Source: Synaphobranchus kaupii
Lineage: Eukaryota; Chordata; Actinopteri; Anguilliformes; Synaphobranchidae
Reading direction: 5' to 3'
NCBI GenBank assembly: GCA_029718625.1
Contig: CM056376.1
Location: 115,382,763-115,446,762, forward strand
DNA length: 64,000 bases
Part shown: positions 1 through 11,416 of the stretch, one piece after another
How positions within the stretch are numbered: position 1 is the stretch's first letter
Layout of the letters: each line of letters begins with the position of its first letter
The notes under the pieces: generated by a model
Databases searched by the model: none
What the model was told of the DNA's origin: nothing
Seen by the model: the letters and a program-made list of their open reading frames with translations, nothing else
Position numbers and translations under genes: made by a program

Positions 1-713
1 AAACTACATGATATCCACTCCTTTTGCTGTACATAATAAGAGTATACCAGAATTTCAAAGTTACAAAACCGTATACCAGATTCTTCAGAAAAATCATGTC
101 AAGGAAGAAAATCTGACAAAAAACAAATGGGGAGAAGAACTAAGAATGTGTGTTACTGAAGATGAGTGGGAAAACTGTTTTAATGATGCATTCAAAACCA
201 CTAGTTCTTTTTTTTGGCGTGAGTATGCCTGGGAAATCCAAACATGCTATTTTAAGACCTGTGATTCAGTCAAAGTATACTGATGGAATGACTCCAAAAT
301 GTTGGTGGAATTGTGGTCAGATATTAGCTCACCACACACACATATTCTTCTCCTGTAAGGTTTTAAAAACATTTTGGCAGACATTTTTGAAACAATGGAA
401 AGAATTTTTGAGAAACACATATTTTAAAGCAGAACATTTTCTTCTGGGTAAATATCCATATGAACTTACCTCAGAAAATGATAAATACCTTTTCAGAATA
501 CTAAGAACCACTGCTCTTAAACAAATAACTAGAAATTGGTTGAAACCTTTGGCACCAAAAATAATTAAATGGAAAGAAACAAAAAAGGTAATATTTGTAA
601 TGGAGAAAATCACCCATAGAATCATAAATCATGGAAAGACTTTGGAAATAAATGGGCTAGAATACCAAATGATGTAATGCCTCTTGATGCCCTAGTATTG
701 TAGCTGTTGTATG
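1..713 (+). mobile_element. 3' end of an L1/Tx1-like LINE ORF2, decayed
   Basis: Two overlapping reading frames (8-283 and 150-677) together resemble the C-terminal end of an L1-type ORF2 protein. The first contains the W-G-E-E-L...E-D-E-W-E block that precedes the zinc-knuckle-like region. The second contains P-K-C-W-W-N-C-G followed by H-H-T-H-I-F-F-S-C and F-W, the Cys/His pattern typical of L1 ORF2 ends. The frame moves by one base near 250-265, so the copy is dead. The 5' part, with the endonuclease and reverse transcriptase, lies outside the window or is absent. The clade call rests on pattern recognition only. Confidence 0.7.
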
Positions 714-1798
714 GGTAAAATATCTGACATTGTATGTAGTATGTGTATATGAATGTATGTATGTAGACATGTACGTATATGGAATGGTTACACTGTGAAG
801 AAATATATTGTAAGAAAATGGTGAAAAGACTGGCAGCAATGTTGCCAGTGAAAAACAATTTAATGAATGGAAAAAAATATATAAATCATGTTATTTTAGA
901 GTACTGTTATACTGGCAGCTTACGAGCTGGCAGTTTTCGACCAACTGTTTCACTGGATGTCTCTTACTTTCTGCCAGGATTACTTCTGCAAGTGAACTGG
1001 GTGTGTTGGTCTCAAGATGAGGAGTGGCCAGGATTATTTTTGGCGTATTGCTATCTTGAGCCAGCAGAAAGTGCTTGCGCTAGAACTACCACAAACCTGG
1101 TCTAAAGTCATGTCGCAGTTGTTTACATGTTATTTTAACAGCGCATATAAGTGCGTCTACATAGGCGTGTGCACCCTCCAGTCTGTTACACACAGGGGCG
1201 CACACAAGCATGACTAAAATACCAAGATTACAATGTGAAATATTATCATTGTGTAGGCTATATCAAAAAATGCATAATAATAAAAGGGTCGATAGGTCAA
1301 AGACCACATACCTGTCCCTCAGCTCACTCCATCAACATCCAGGCAATGTGCGATGGTACGGGACAATGGCTATCCATTAAAAAGAAGCTGATAACACCTA
1401 TATCAATGCGCGAATTGTCATTTACACCTAATGCGTGAATTGTCATTCAATGGAAAACTTGCGCACTGCAATAGACGGACATTTGAGTTCAATTTTCAGA
1501 GACATCTGAAAATGCGCTTCAGATGTCATTACAATACAGCTGTTTGTCTAGGAATACAGCCTGTAAGTAAATAGAATGGTTGTGACTGAAAAAAGTTCAA
1601 AACCTTGTCCAGTGAATATTGCATTTATTGTTTTTCAAATAGCCTAGGCTACAGCGGATTCGCTGTGCATAAGGTTTTTTCGATAGCCTATGGTTAAAAA
1701 ACAGAGATAAATGTCACCATGTTAACTGAATTGTAACCTTAGCTATTCGTCTCCTTCATATATTTTTAATTACAGTGACAAGGTTTCCATACTCTCAG
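714..1798. other. Gene-free stretch, unassigned
   Basis: No convincing coding exon. The sequence is moderately AT-rich and contains short self-similar pieces, such as two nearby copies of a GCG(A/T)GAATTGTCATT-like segment near 1408-1445. It is probably old interspersed repeat DNA. It ends at the 5-bp duplication that borders the LTR at 1799. Confidence 0.4.
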
Positions 1799-3669
1799 TG
1801 TCATGGTTTTAACCCTGTTTACCTACGCGGTCGTTTTCCTTGGTGGCCACGCAAGGGCGCTGCCCTATTGGTAGATGCTTGCTCCGCCCTGCTGGGTTTG
1901 CGTACCTTCTGTTAGCATTTACACCTGGGCGTGGTCACAGCTATTTAAGCCTTCCGTGTCATTCTATCGGGGCTTCTATATTGATTGTTTGTACTGTGGT
2001 GTATTGTGCTGTATTGTGTGTGGTATCATTTCAGCCCTTGGTATGTAAGTCAGTATTATTTTCGGTCTAGGTTTTTAAGGAGACCGTTTTGCTCCGTTGT
2101 GGTTAGTTGGAGTTATGCGGGACTCGCCTATGTGGAAGTAGCTATTTGGACTCGTCCCCCCTGGCGTATCTGCCTATGTGGACGTAGTTATTCGGACTCT
2201 TCCCCCTGGCTCTTTTCAGTCCTCGCTTCCTGGTTTCTCCTTTTTAGTCCGTTTGCCTAGTGTTTGCCTTTCTATGTCTCTTTCTCCTCTCTCTGCTTTC
2301 TTCCGTGAAGGCGAGAGGAGTATTGTTTATTTGTATGCATCTACGTGGTAGGTTTTTACTAAGAGACTGGGCTACTGATTTTAGGGCTTTATTTATTGGT
2401 GTTAGTTATTCGTACCATTTGGCTACTCGCCTATTTTTATCGCCTCATTGCTGAGGCAGGGCTTATTTCCTGCTGGCTGTTTAGTTACCCATCTCGTGTG
2501 CCAGTTAGTAGTTTCGGTACGGTTGTTTCCCTGTTTTTGTCTCCTCGGGGACTACGTTCCCCTTTGTTGTGAGTTAGGGTTATTTATATTATATTGAGGC
2601 AGTGCTTGGTATTAAGTTTGCGTGGTCTTTTGTTGCAGCTGTCCTGTTCGCCTTTCTACCTGCGAGACGATTTTGTTGGGAACTTTTGTTCTGTTTCGTT
2701 CTCCGGGTGTTTGCCTCCTTATGTGGAGCTTGGGCGATGTTGTGGACGTGTTTGTGTGTGACTGCGTGTCTTCTTAATATAGCCTCGGAATGTTAGCTCT
2801 GTTCCATTTCGCCTCGTTCATATCTCTTTACTGAGAGGCTAGGGCGTGTGTTCTCAAGTAAGCTTGCGTTAGTCATTATGGATAGTGAAGTTATGGGACG
2901 ACGGTGCTCCGTTCGGCTCGCCTGTAAAATGTTTCTTCCCCCTGGGAGATCGGGTGTTTACCCTCTTTATTTTCCTCATTTGACTGCTAGCCTATGTTAC
3001 TAGCCCTGGAACATTGGATCTGTTCCTTTCGCCTCCTCAGCTTCTTATTATTTTGCAGTGTTTGTGGACATGTTTGTGTTTGACTGCGTGGTTCTTAATG
3101 TAGCCTCGGAACGTTAGCTCTCTGTTCCATTTCGTCTCGTTACATGTCTCTGTACTGAGAGGCTAGGGCGTGTGTTCTCGAGTAAGCTTGCGTTAGTCAT
3201 TATGGATAGTGAAGTTATGGGACGACGGTGCTCCGTTCGGCTCGCCTGTAAAATGTTTCTTCCCCCTGGGAGATCGGGTGTTTACCCTCTTTATTTTCCT
3301 CATTTTACTGCTAGCCTATGTTACTAGCCCTGGAACATTGGATCTGTTCCTTTCGCCTCCTCAGCTTCTATCGATTATTTTGCAGTGTTTTCTGACTGTG
3401 TTTTATGTTTGTCTACGCTACTCGCCCGTTCTTATGTGTCTCGTTTCCGAGACAGGGCGCGTATTATTTCTGACTGTTCAGTATCCTGTCCTTGCGCTCT
3501 GTTGGCGTGTGACAGTGATCCAGTTAGTAGCGTCTGTAGTTGTGTTCGTTGTTCGTTTGTTTTGTCCCCTCCCTTATCTGCGGGGTATCCCGCCTTAGTG
3601 GCCTAAGGGCTTTAGGATTCCCCTTGCTGCGTTTGGCTCCTCCCACCTCACACGTCACGCCCCATTACA
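1799..3669 (+). mobile_element. Solo LTR of an LTR retroelement (1.87 kb)
   Basis: The segment begins TGTCATG and ends CATTACA, which are inverted repeats of each other at 6 of 7 bases, with canonical TG...CA ends. It is flanked on both sides by CTCAG (1794-1798 and 3670-3674), a 5-bp target-site duplication. The inside is a T/C-rich, non-coding 1871 bp with a TATA-like TATTTAAG near 1942. No gag or pol follows, so this is best read as a solo LTR left by recombination between two LTRs. The superfamily (ERV or Ty3/gypsy) cannot be set from an LTR alone. Small open frames inside it do not look like genes. Confidence 0.72.
2742..3390. repeat. Two-copy tandem duplication (about 322 bp) inside the LTR
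   Basis: The block 2742-3063 is repeated at about 3064-3390 with few differences. Both copies carry the same run from a GTGGAC(G/A)TG start through a GCTTGCGTTAGTCATTATGG stretch to a CCTCAGCTTCT end. The second copy has small insertions. Duplications of this kind are common in the U3 part of LTRs. Confidence 0.88.
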
Positions 3670-3674
3670 CTCAG

Positions 3675-4455
3675 CTTATTAAAACCCCGCTGATTTCACC
3701 TGTTATTCCACAACGGAACAAAAGATTTTAAAGAGAACTAAGCGTCTAATTAGAAATGAAATCAAATTTGCAGCATGTTACACAATTAATTTACAATGAA
3801 TTTTAATGCCATTATCTGCATGTGCGCTTTACAGGAGCAGGTCTGTTTCCCCTGCTGTAAATCGCACTTTTCACAGTCTTCCTGGGAAAGTGAATCATTT
3901 TAAAGCATTACGCTACCAGTAAAACAGGTTGGTCACATTTTCATAAGCAGGACATTATAAAACAAGGGAAAATATGCTGAACCTATGGGTTGCCAACCTG
4001 ACAGCTTTATTGTATTTAGTGTCATCATTAAGGCAAAATAACGTTATTTATGTTATTAATCAAAATTAGAATGCAGGTAGGCCTAATGAACTTCGGATGA
4101 AGCTTGAACATGAGTTCATTGCATAATCAAACGAAATTCGTTAAACAAGCAGGCTAATTTGGCATTTTCTAAGGTGAGACGGAAGCCATTGGTCGCTTAT
4201 TCTCAGCTGTTGCAGGTGTTTTTAACAAAATTTAACCGCATATATTTTGTAAACAGCACTGTCAGGAATTACCGGGAACTCATAATGGTTAGTCCGAATA
4301 ATATTGATCATAGGCTACTATTGATCCATATAGCCTATTCCTTGATCGCACTAAACACGCAGGAACATGCCTGTTTCGCCATCATAAGCAATCCGCCAAG
4401 GTGGAAAAGCAGGCTTTTAAAGGGAATGGGATATGACATTTTGATTAGTTTATTG
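3675..4455. other. Gene-free stretch, unassigned
   Basis: AT-rich sequence with only short open frames and no recognisable protein similarity. I see no terminal repeats or tandem structure here. Confidence 0.4.
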
Positions 4456-4530
4456 CATGTCCCCCCGCGACCCTGACCAGGAATAAGCGGGTTAATGGAT
4501 AATGGATGGATGGATGGATATTGCATGTCC
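4456..4530 (+). repeat. Retroposon 3' tail ending in GGAT repeats
   Basis: The run CCGCGACCCTGACCAGGAAT, then AAGCGGGTTAATGG and an (ATGG)n tail, is the familiar 3' end of a very common fish non-LTR retroposon family. Only the tail is recognised here. The rest of the element is absent or too diverged. Confidence 0.6.
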
Positions 4531-5252
4531 CGCCAAAGACACACCTATAATTAATGAAGAGACTAGGTTCAGCCCATTTGCATGTTGCGCCGTGCTTAGC
4601 GCCCAAAAAACACTCCGTTAAAATAGCAAAAGTGGACTTGGACACGCCCTAAATGGACTTTACGCCATGCACTTAGACCAAGCGCCAAGATCGCCAAGAT
4701 AGAGCCCTCTCTGTCATAAACACCAAAGTAGGCCTCATTTGAAGACTGAAAATAAAGAACCTGAAGGGGGTGTGGTACCCCCATTTTAAGAGATATCATT
4801 ACCAAAACTACTTTTGCAGGCTCGGCTCCAACCGAAGAATGACATAATTGAAGGCCATGCTGATACACAAAAATTTAGGTGGCGCCCCCTGCTGAAAGCA
4901 TTTGTCGTGCAGTTGCGTTAGAGCTACAAGTGTGATTCTGAGTTTTGTCACAATCGGACTTTCCGGGCCCGAGTTACAAGCCTTTGAAAAGTACAAAAAA
5001 ATCATATTCAAAGGGGCACTACTGAGCCTCTGTAATAGCTAGCCTCCCAGCACTTGCATTGTGCATGTGTATACCTAGTGGGGTACTGTGTGTCTATTTT
5101 GGGGCTTATGGGACTTTCAGAAAGGAAAACTCTATTCTTCAAATTGAACTACCCTAGGTATGAAGCCCCTAAGGGCCTTCATATGCTTCTTTTCCCAGAT
5201 ATCATTGTCCAATTAAGGGACATATAGGGGTTATGGGTTCACCTTTAACATA
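4531..5252. repeat. Old interspersed repeat DNA, host of the Tc1 insertion
   Basis: Non-coding sequence with phrases typical of dispersed fish repeats, such as GCGCCGTGCTTAGCGCC and GGTGGCGCCCCCTGCTG. The Tc1 element at 5253-6783 is inserted at a TA dinucleotide, and 6786-6925 on the far side has a similar character. The two flanks may belong to one older repeat that was split, but I could not confirm this. Confidence 0.45.
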
Positions 5253-6783
5253 CACTACTCACAAAAAGTTAGGGATATTCGGCTTTCGGGTGAAATTTCA
5301 GGATGAACCTAAAATGCACTATAACCTTTACAGGTGAAATTAATTTGACCTTCTCTAAACTTTTGAATGCACATGTCCAACTATTCAATGTTTCAGTACT
5401 TTTTGCACAACTTGCTGTTCTCTAACAAGGAGCTGAACGGCAAAATTCACAACAGGTGTTTGATCCATGAATCGACCAATAAATTTCCTGGTTCAATTAG
5501 AATTGGTATTTAAACAGTCCTCTTCATCATGCTGTTCACATTTTGACATCATGAGACCAAGACGACACCTAACAATTGATCAACAGTACCTCGCCATTGC
5601 GAGGCTTCAAACAGGATGTTCTCAGAGGGAAGTGGCCACTGAGCTTAGAGTGTCACAGAGTGTCATCAGCAGGTTGCAACAGAGATACAGAGAGACTGGA
5701 AGAGTCACAGAAAGGCATAGAAGTGGACGTCCTTTGGCCACATCCCACACTGATGACCGCTTCATTGTGAACAGTGCCCTGCGGAAGCGGATGATGAATG
5801 CCACTCAACTCCAGGCACATTTAAGGGAGGTGAGAGGCACCCAAGTGTCACGTCAGACCATTCGAAACCGTTTACATCAGCGTGGTCTGCGTGCTAGACG
5901 ACCTGCAAGGGTACCTGACCACACCACCAGGCACAGGCGTCATCGTCTTGCATGGGCCAGGGAGCATTTACGCTGGACGAGGGACCAGTGGGCCTCAGTG
6001 CTGTTCTCTGATGAAAGTCGATTCACGTTGAGCAGAAATGATGGCCGCCAACGATGTTGGAGACGTCAAGGAGAGCGCTATGCATCAGCCACTGTTGTCA
6101 CCAGACGACCCTTTGGTGGTGGCGGTGTTACAGTGTGGGCAGGTGTGTCTAGTCAATACAGAACTGCCCTACACTTTGTGAATGGTACAGTGACAAGCCC
6201 ATACTACCTGAATAACATCATTAATCCAGTCATTGTGCCCCTGCATGAACAACACAGGCCTAATTTCATCTTCATGGACGACAATGCTCCAGCTCATCGA
6301 GGTCGCATCATTAGGGAAAGGCTGCTGGAGACTGGGGTACCTCAAATGGAGTGGCCTGCACTTTCTCCAGACCTGAATCCCATAGAAAACCTATGGGATC
6401 AGCTGACTCACCGTGTAGAGGCTCGTAACTCTGTACCCCAGAACCTCAATGACCTGAGGGCCGCCCTTCAAGAAGAGTGGGATGCCATGCCTCAGCAGAC
6501 AATAAGTCGACTTGTGAACAGCATGAGACGTCGTTGTCAAGCTGTAATTGATGCTCAAGGGCACATGACAAGTTATTGAGACATTGACATTTTTGTTGTG
6601 GTATACCCACCACTGTTGTTGGCTTTTGTTTCAATAAATTGTTTGAGATGAGGAAATCACCATTGCATGCTTCTACTTAAATGCCCTACTTTCATGATAC
6701 GTATAATATCACTGTAGCGTGAACTTACATTTTCCATAAATTTCACCCGAAAGCCAAATATCCCTAACTTTTTGTGAGTAGTG
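5253..6783 (+). mobile_element. Complete Tc1/mariner transposon (1531 bp)
   Basis: The element starts CACTACTCACAAAAAGTTAG and its last 46 bases (6738-6783) are the reverse complement of the first 46 (5253-5298) with one mismatch. A TA dinucleotide lies immediately outside each end (5251-5252 and 6784-6785), the duplicated target used by Tc1/mariner elements. Between the terminal repeats is one uninterrupted transposase frame, followed by an AATAAA near 6633. Length, ends, target site and intact frame all point to a young, possibly still mobile copy. Confidence 0.95.
5551..6579 (+). CDS. Tc1-family DDE transposase (intact)
   Basis: This enzyme cuts and pastes the surrounding element (5253-6783) by binding its terminal repeats. 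The frame is open from 5467, but the ATG at 5551 (M-R-P-R-R-H-L-T) gives 342 residues, the usual Tc1 size, so I prefer it. The N-terminal third holds two helix-turn-helix modules ([16 protein letters not shown] and R-Q-T-I-R-N-R-L) joined by a basic G-R-P linker at S-G-R-P. The catalytic core shows F-S-D-E-S-R-F for the first Asp, M-D-D-N-A-P-A-H for the second, and N-P-I-E-N-L-W-D for the Glu. Thirty-four residues separate the second Asp from the Glu, the DD34E signature. No stops or frameshifts are seen, so the protein could be functional. This is transposon cargo, not a host gene. Confidence 0.95.
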   Translation: MRPRRHLTIDQQYLAIARLQTGCSQREVATELRVSQSVISRLQQRYRETGRVTERHRSGRPLATSHTDDRFIVNSALRKRMMNATQLQAHLREVRGTQVSRQTIRNRLHQRGLRARRPARVPDHTTRHRRHRLAWAREHLRWTRDQWASVLFSDESRFTLSRNDGRQRCWRRQGERYASATVVTRRPFGGGGVTVWAGVSSQYRTALHFVNGTVTSPYYLNNIINPVIVPLHEQHRPNFIFMDDNAPAHRGRIIRERLLETGVPQMEWPALSPDLNPIENLWDQLTHRVEARNSVPQNLNDLRAALQEEWDAMPQQTISRLVNSMRRRCQAVIDAQGHMTSY

Positions 6784-6914
6784 TATGTCATAGAAGTCCC
6801 TCTGAGGATCCCGCTCACAGATTTTGGGGCACATCCAGCCTTCTGTGCCCCTGGTGGCTATATCGCAGCCATTTATTGTCCGATTTTCATAGAAATCATA
6901 TCTTTGGAATCGGG

Positions 6915-7085
6915 CCAATACCCTCTGACATAAATATGAAGAGAAAAAGGTGAAGAAAGTCGAGAAAAAAAGTTGCGAAGAAAGTTGTGAAACAATGTTG
7001 AGAAGAAAGTCGAGAAACAATGTTGAGAAGTCGAGAAAGTCAAGAAAAAAAGTTGAGAAGTCGAGAAAAAAGTTTTTTTTTAAAA
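6915..7085 (+). repeat. Purine-rich imperfect tandem repeat
   Basis: Repeated GTCGAGAAA, GTTGAGAAG and GAAGAAAGT units make a strand of nearly pure purine with scattered T and C. It is followed by short T and A runs up to 7110. Open frames across it (Lys/Glu on one strand, Phe/Leu on the other) are low-complexity artefacts. Confidence 0.75.
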
Positions 7086-7139
7086 TGTTTTTTAGCTTAA
7101 AAAAAAAAAGTGTCATTTACCTAAAGTTGGTCTGAAGTA

Positions 7140-7755
7140 TTTTGCATCTATAAATATATGTTAAATTATAGTATGTTTATTATTGTATATGAACCATGGT
7201 AATCATGTCGACAGCTAAAGAAGAATGTGAAAACCCAGGGTATGTAATTGTTAGTAAGCTATCGTGCATAAGATGTGTTGTTTATATATTTTAAAAAATA
7301 AGGTTATGCCATAAAAAGCTCTGATCAGAGTATCGCGCATGCGTAGTTCCCAGCAGGGAATGAGTTCCAATGGGCAGTTGAGAACATTTCGTATTCAAAA
7401 CCGTTTACGGTATGAATGGGTTTTGTTTGTGTTTTTAAATTAAAAAGAAAAAATATATGAATGAGATAGAATATGTTATATCTTTAATAAATTGCACATA
7501 TGAAATTGTTGGCAGCAAATAAACACTGCCAGTAACCTGTAATGATCAAAGTGGCTGTTCCTGTAATTCATAGATTGAGTAAGAGTAGCAAACACATCAT
7601 ACTTGAGAAAATATAGCCTATAGCCTAATGTTAACAGAAAGTCAATGATAAGGTAGCAATACACGTTTATGTCTATAAATGAGATGACTCGCTGCTAGAC
7701 CACTTCATAACTGATCTACGTTTTACCTAATTAATGAGCTAACTAGATAATACCT
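7140..7755. other. Gene-free stretch, unassigned
   Basis: AT-rich sequence without recognisable coding, terminal repeats or tandem structure. Confidence 0.4.
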
Positions 7756-8080
7756 GCTCCAACCATCAACCACCCATTTACATTTCTATAGTGTCTATAG
7801 CATATCACTGCTAATGGCACATTTCTAGTTGGGTGGGCCTAAACCAGTTGTCTCCAGACATGCATGTGTATTCACTTTATCAACCCTTAGAGATGTAATG
7901 CTAGGAACTTTATTTAAACCACACACACTTCAGTTCTTCAGAGATATTCTCAGCACAGGCAGCCCGTATGTTCTGTGTGTGTCTCTCCCTTGCGCATTGT
8001 AAATAAACCTCAATTCTCTTAAGAGAAGACCTTCAGTGTGTTCTTCATCGTCCTGCATTTGATTCCACGGAAGGGCAACA
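7756..8080 (+). mobile_element. Possible LTR-like fragment
   Basis: Promoter and polyadenylation motifs are spaced as in a retroviral-type LTR: TATTTAAAC near 7911, then AATAAA at 8002-8007, then a short U5-like segment ending CAACA at 8080. I could not find a matching target duplication or a clear 5' TG end, so the borders are uncertain and the call is weak. Confidence 0.33.
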
Positions 8081-8204
8081 GAATCCTAACGGCAGCCTAC
8101 TAAAATGCACCCACAAATACCTTTACCAAGCTTGCTTTCGGGCTTAGTAAATCAGTTTACACATGCTAAAGCAATCTTTTGCATGACCTCCTCCCACAAT
8201 TTTG

Positions 8205-8410
8205 CAAAATAATGTAGGGGCGCCCAATTTTACATATTCTTTCAGGCTAACCAGCAAAAGCAAAAAATCCATGTATCTTTCAATTGTAACACGCCCACTA
8301 AGCAAAGTCCTCTTTGCACCTCATTAATTGATCACCTTGGATGATTTCTTGCGGGTGGTAGCACTTTTACACGTGATTTTGTACACGCAAATCTTTAGTA
8401 AATTGACCTC
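8205..8410. repeat. Dispersed repeat shared with 47,445-47,605
   Basis: A segment running from a GCCCAATTTT phrase through TTCAGGCTAACC to TTTAGTAAAT(T/C)GACC recurs in the same orientation at 47,445-47,605. The copies are clearly related but diverged. No coding potential or target duplication was seen. Confidence 0.7.
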
Positions 8411-8929
8411 ATAGTGAGTATTTCTGGTGAAATCTCAGAGTGCTTCTCCTTCCGCTGCAACATAAACACCTGCCAAGCTCATTGGCAAAATCTGTTTCTG
8501 TCAAAGTCATTTCAAGACACACTATTTTTTGTGACTTGGATAGATTTATTAAATATCATTCTTTAATAGATAGCCTCATGTGCAGAGCAAATATATCATT
8601 AAAAAAATTGTGTCAATGTCAGTTTGTTTTAATCTGTATGTTGCTTAATGCCTAGATTATCACAATATAGGCAAGACTACCAAGATTTACGAGCTGGTGA
8701 GTCATAGGTGAAGAGGCAACGGCGAGAAAAGAATATGTCTTATCAGCGCGTTTTATTAACACAATTACATTAATACTGTAGTGATGGCTAGCTAAACTAC
8801 TAGCTAGCCACCGAAGGCCTACATACATAGGCCTACCCACATTCAGTGGATCACTATAGCTAGCCACAAACTTTGCACAACACTAAAATGAAAGTGGATT
8901 ATAAATTCTGCCTCCCCAGCTAATGAAAT

Positions 8930-9240
8930 CATGTTATAGGAATGTTCCCTGTATGTTATTAAGGTTGCCCTAAACATTCCCTGGTTGATGCAATGTTGTG
9001 TTTTTTTTGAAGTTCTAAGAACTTTCACACAATGTTTCTGAGGAACATTTAACATTCCAGTAACATTCTAGGAGCATTCCTCTTAAGTTCTAGACACATT
9101 CTATGTAACATAATGGTAGCATCTCTTGAGATCACAGCAATACTCCCCTGAATGTTCCCAAAGTGATGTTCTGTAATGACATTACAGGGCTGTATAGGGA
9201 ACATTCTTTAAAGATCCCAAACGTTCTTGTTACCTGGGTT
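8930..9240. repeat. Degenerate repeat rich in ACATTCC / GGAATGT motifs
   Basis: Many spaced variants of AACATTCC, GGAACATT and AATGTTCCC occur on both strands within 300 bp. This suggests an old simple or foldback repeat family. Nothing coding is recognised. Confidence 0.5.
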
Positions 9241-9818
9241 CCACCAAGGATGCCACTAGACGTTGATAATAAAACTGGCTTAAAGGTAATGAATAGCAAA
9301 TTTAACATAAACATCAATTGCATGGCTTTATTTTAAAAAGATGTTCAAACTGGAATGCAGTTGAGGTCATTAGAGGAGGCTATGTTAATGTTACAAGTTA
9401 AGGTTAGTCAAATTTTTTTTTTCTAAAGTATGACTGTCCAAGTCAAGTGAAACCAGAATATGTATTAGTTATTGTTACAGAAAGAATTATAAAAGCATAA
9501 GAGAAAACAGAAAGGGCTATTTTAAGTTTAAAAACTAAAGAATACTTTATTTGCACTTAAGAACTCTGGGTTTAGAAACGGATAATGTTTTATTAAATTT
9601 TAGATGTCTGTAGGCCTTAATTGTGTTGTAAGTTGTGTGATTATTAAAACTTTGCCTTAGCTGTTATACAGTTCCTAATAAGAAACAGCTGTTGTACGAA
9701 ATTCTGTGTAATATTCAAAATCAAGGTGTATGGCCATACATATTGTATTGTGGCCTCTGTACAATGATCAGTATCATATTGTGGGGTTGTAGGCAATACC
9801 CAGCCCTTGTAGATGTAC

Positions 9819-9930
9819 CTGCAACTGATGAATGACTTGAACCTATTGAGCACCCACTGGCGGCTCCAGCGGAGGTTAGCAGACATCTCATCTGTGGACT
9901 CCGCTGTCAACTTCCCAGATCCAGAGCATT
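9819..9930 (-). CDS. Candidate exon of an unrecognised gene (downstream exon)
   Basis: On the minus strand, an acceptor (TTTTCCATGTAG, AG at 9932-9931) precedes a 112-bp open segment ending at CAG before GTACAT (9818). It encodes a stretch around L-T-A-E-S-T-D-E-M-S, then W-S-R-Q-W-V-L-N-R-F-K-S-F-I-S-C. The first two bases complete the codon left by the exon at 14,063-14,154, so the phases agree (phase 1). The donor is not ideal, and the frame also stays open downstream to 9644, so the exon end is uncertain. I do not recognise the protein family. The two exons would be separated by an intron of about 4.1 kb that contains the Rex1 LINE. Confidence 0.4.
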
Positions 9931-9959
9931 CTACATGGAAAACGTATTAGCATTAGCAG

Positions 9960-10528
9960 ATGTATTAGGAGGTTAAACTAACTATTTGCATTACTGTCAT
10001 GTACAGGCATATCTATGCCACCAATTCCAGTACTTTTCACATCCTGACACAGCCCCATTTTCCCAAATACCATAAATAGCTATAAAAAAACAATCCTAAT
10101 GACCCTGAAAATGAATGTCATCCCAGTTTCAATCCAAGTAGAACCCAAGGAGAAAGATTTCTATGAAATGTGTACTTGAAGCATTAAGATGATTGCCAAA
10201 ATCTCTCAACAAACCTGCAAAAGAGCAAACTGAAATGTACTCATTTTTACAAGTGGGTCCTTACAGAATACAGGATAATACAGTGGGCCAAAAAACTAAC
10301 AGAACAGCAGCTGTTGCAATGTAGGCAGATCCCTCTACACAAGATTAAACACTAGCCATATAATCACAGTGCCCATCATAAGTCAGTTGCAAATGTTAAA
10401 GACATCCTTTAATGGTATCTTAATTTATACTTTTGACTTCATTTGAAGCTTAAAACATGATCAAAAAGCACATCTCTTTTTCCAGAACAGCATAACAGCT
10501 GTAGTTTATAATGAGGTACCAACCACCC
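9960..10528. other. Gene-free stretch, unassigned
   Basis: AT-rich, with no recognisable coding or element ends. It would be intronic if the exons at 9819-9930 and 14,063-14,154 belong to one gene. Confidence 0.4.
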
Positions 10529-10529
10529 A

Positions 10530-10561
<32 letters not shown>
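10529..10561 (+). repeat. Poly-C tract (about 33 C)
   Basis: An uninterrupted run of about 33 cytosines followed by CGCGCGC. Tract length in such runs is often unreliable in assemblies. Confidence 0.95.
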
Positions 10562-10562
<1 letters not shown>

Positions 10563-10900
10563 CGCGCAAAACAAAAACAAATTTTGAGTTTAATTGTCTT
10601 TCATCTTGGTGAATACACTAGCTTTATAATACATTAAGAGATTTAACTAAATAATTAGCTATTAATTAACTTCAAATAATTGCTACTGGTTTGACTAATT
10701 TAGCTAGGCATGAAAATTAAGCTCACAGGTCAAATAGGCCAAAAAAGCCTCAGTTAGCGCGGGTTTAACTTGTGACAGGCGTAAGTACTGTCCCCTACGT
10801 AATCAGGTCACAAAGTAAAACAAAGTGAAAAAAAGAGATTATTATAAACAAAGGTTATATGATGTGAGATATGATGGTAAAAACTTATGGAATGTTTTAA

Positions 10901-11412
10901 CCCTCATATGATGTTCACATTTTATGATGCCTCTAATTGACCCCAAAAGTTTAAACTGACACAAAACTGTTGTAATAGAAAAAGTTTGACACTTTCTGTC
11001 ACCTTTTGTGTGTCTCCCAACTGACTAGTCTTTTATCCCTAAATATAAAAAATCTGTTATGAAATCTAATTTAGAGCCTGAGGTATGTGAAAGTTGGGGA
11101 AGTTTAAAACCTGTATGGGAAAGTGCCACCAGAATTATCCACAACAAATCAGAGATAAAAACTAAAAAAGGTTATATATTTCCTTAATTTTATACAGCTA
11201 CCCCAAAAATGACCTCACACAACACCTCTGTAAACAGAGTTGGTACAGGACTTTTGAAAATATTGCATTATATTTATTGTGTGTTTACTATTGAATCCCA
11301 ACAAATTAGGAAAAATCATATAGTGTCAAGATGGAAAAAATAAGTTTAACTGGATTTTAAGAGACGTCAAACACTGAAACGGGTCAAATTGACCCGGAAC
11401 ATAATATGAGGG
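10901..11412. mobile_element. piggyBac-type MITE with TTAA target duplication (512 bp)
   Basis: The ends read CCCTCATATGATGTTC and (reverse complement) CCCTCATATTATGTTC, 15 of 16 bases identical, and each end is bordered by TTAA (10,897-10,900 and 11,413-11,416). CCCT ends with a TTAA target are diagnostic of piggyBac-like elements. The inside has no transposase, so the element was mobilised in trans. A second inverted motif (GGGTCAAATTGACCC) lies just inside the right end. It is inserted in the LINE coding frame. Confidence 0.9.
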
Positions 11413-11416
11413 TTAA

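Noticed and set aside
1840..3731. A series of plus-strand open frames rich in Leu, Phe and Cys that could look like membrane proteins
   Set aside because: They lie inside the solo LTR, where T/C-rich sequence yields hydrophobic residues in every frame. No start context, motif or family resemblance.
6709..7116. A 135-residue minus-strand frame with repeated F-L-D-F-S
   Set aside because: It is the shadow of the purine-rich tandem repeat and overlaps the transposon end.
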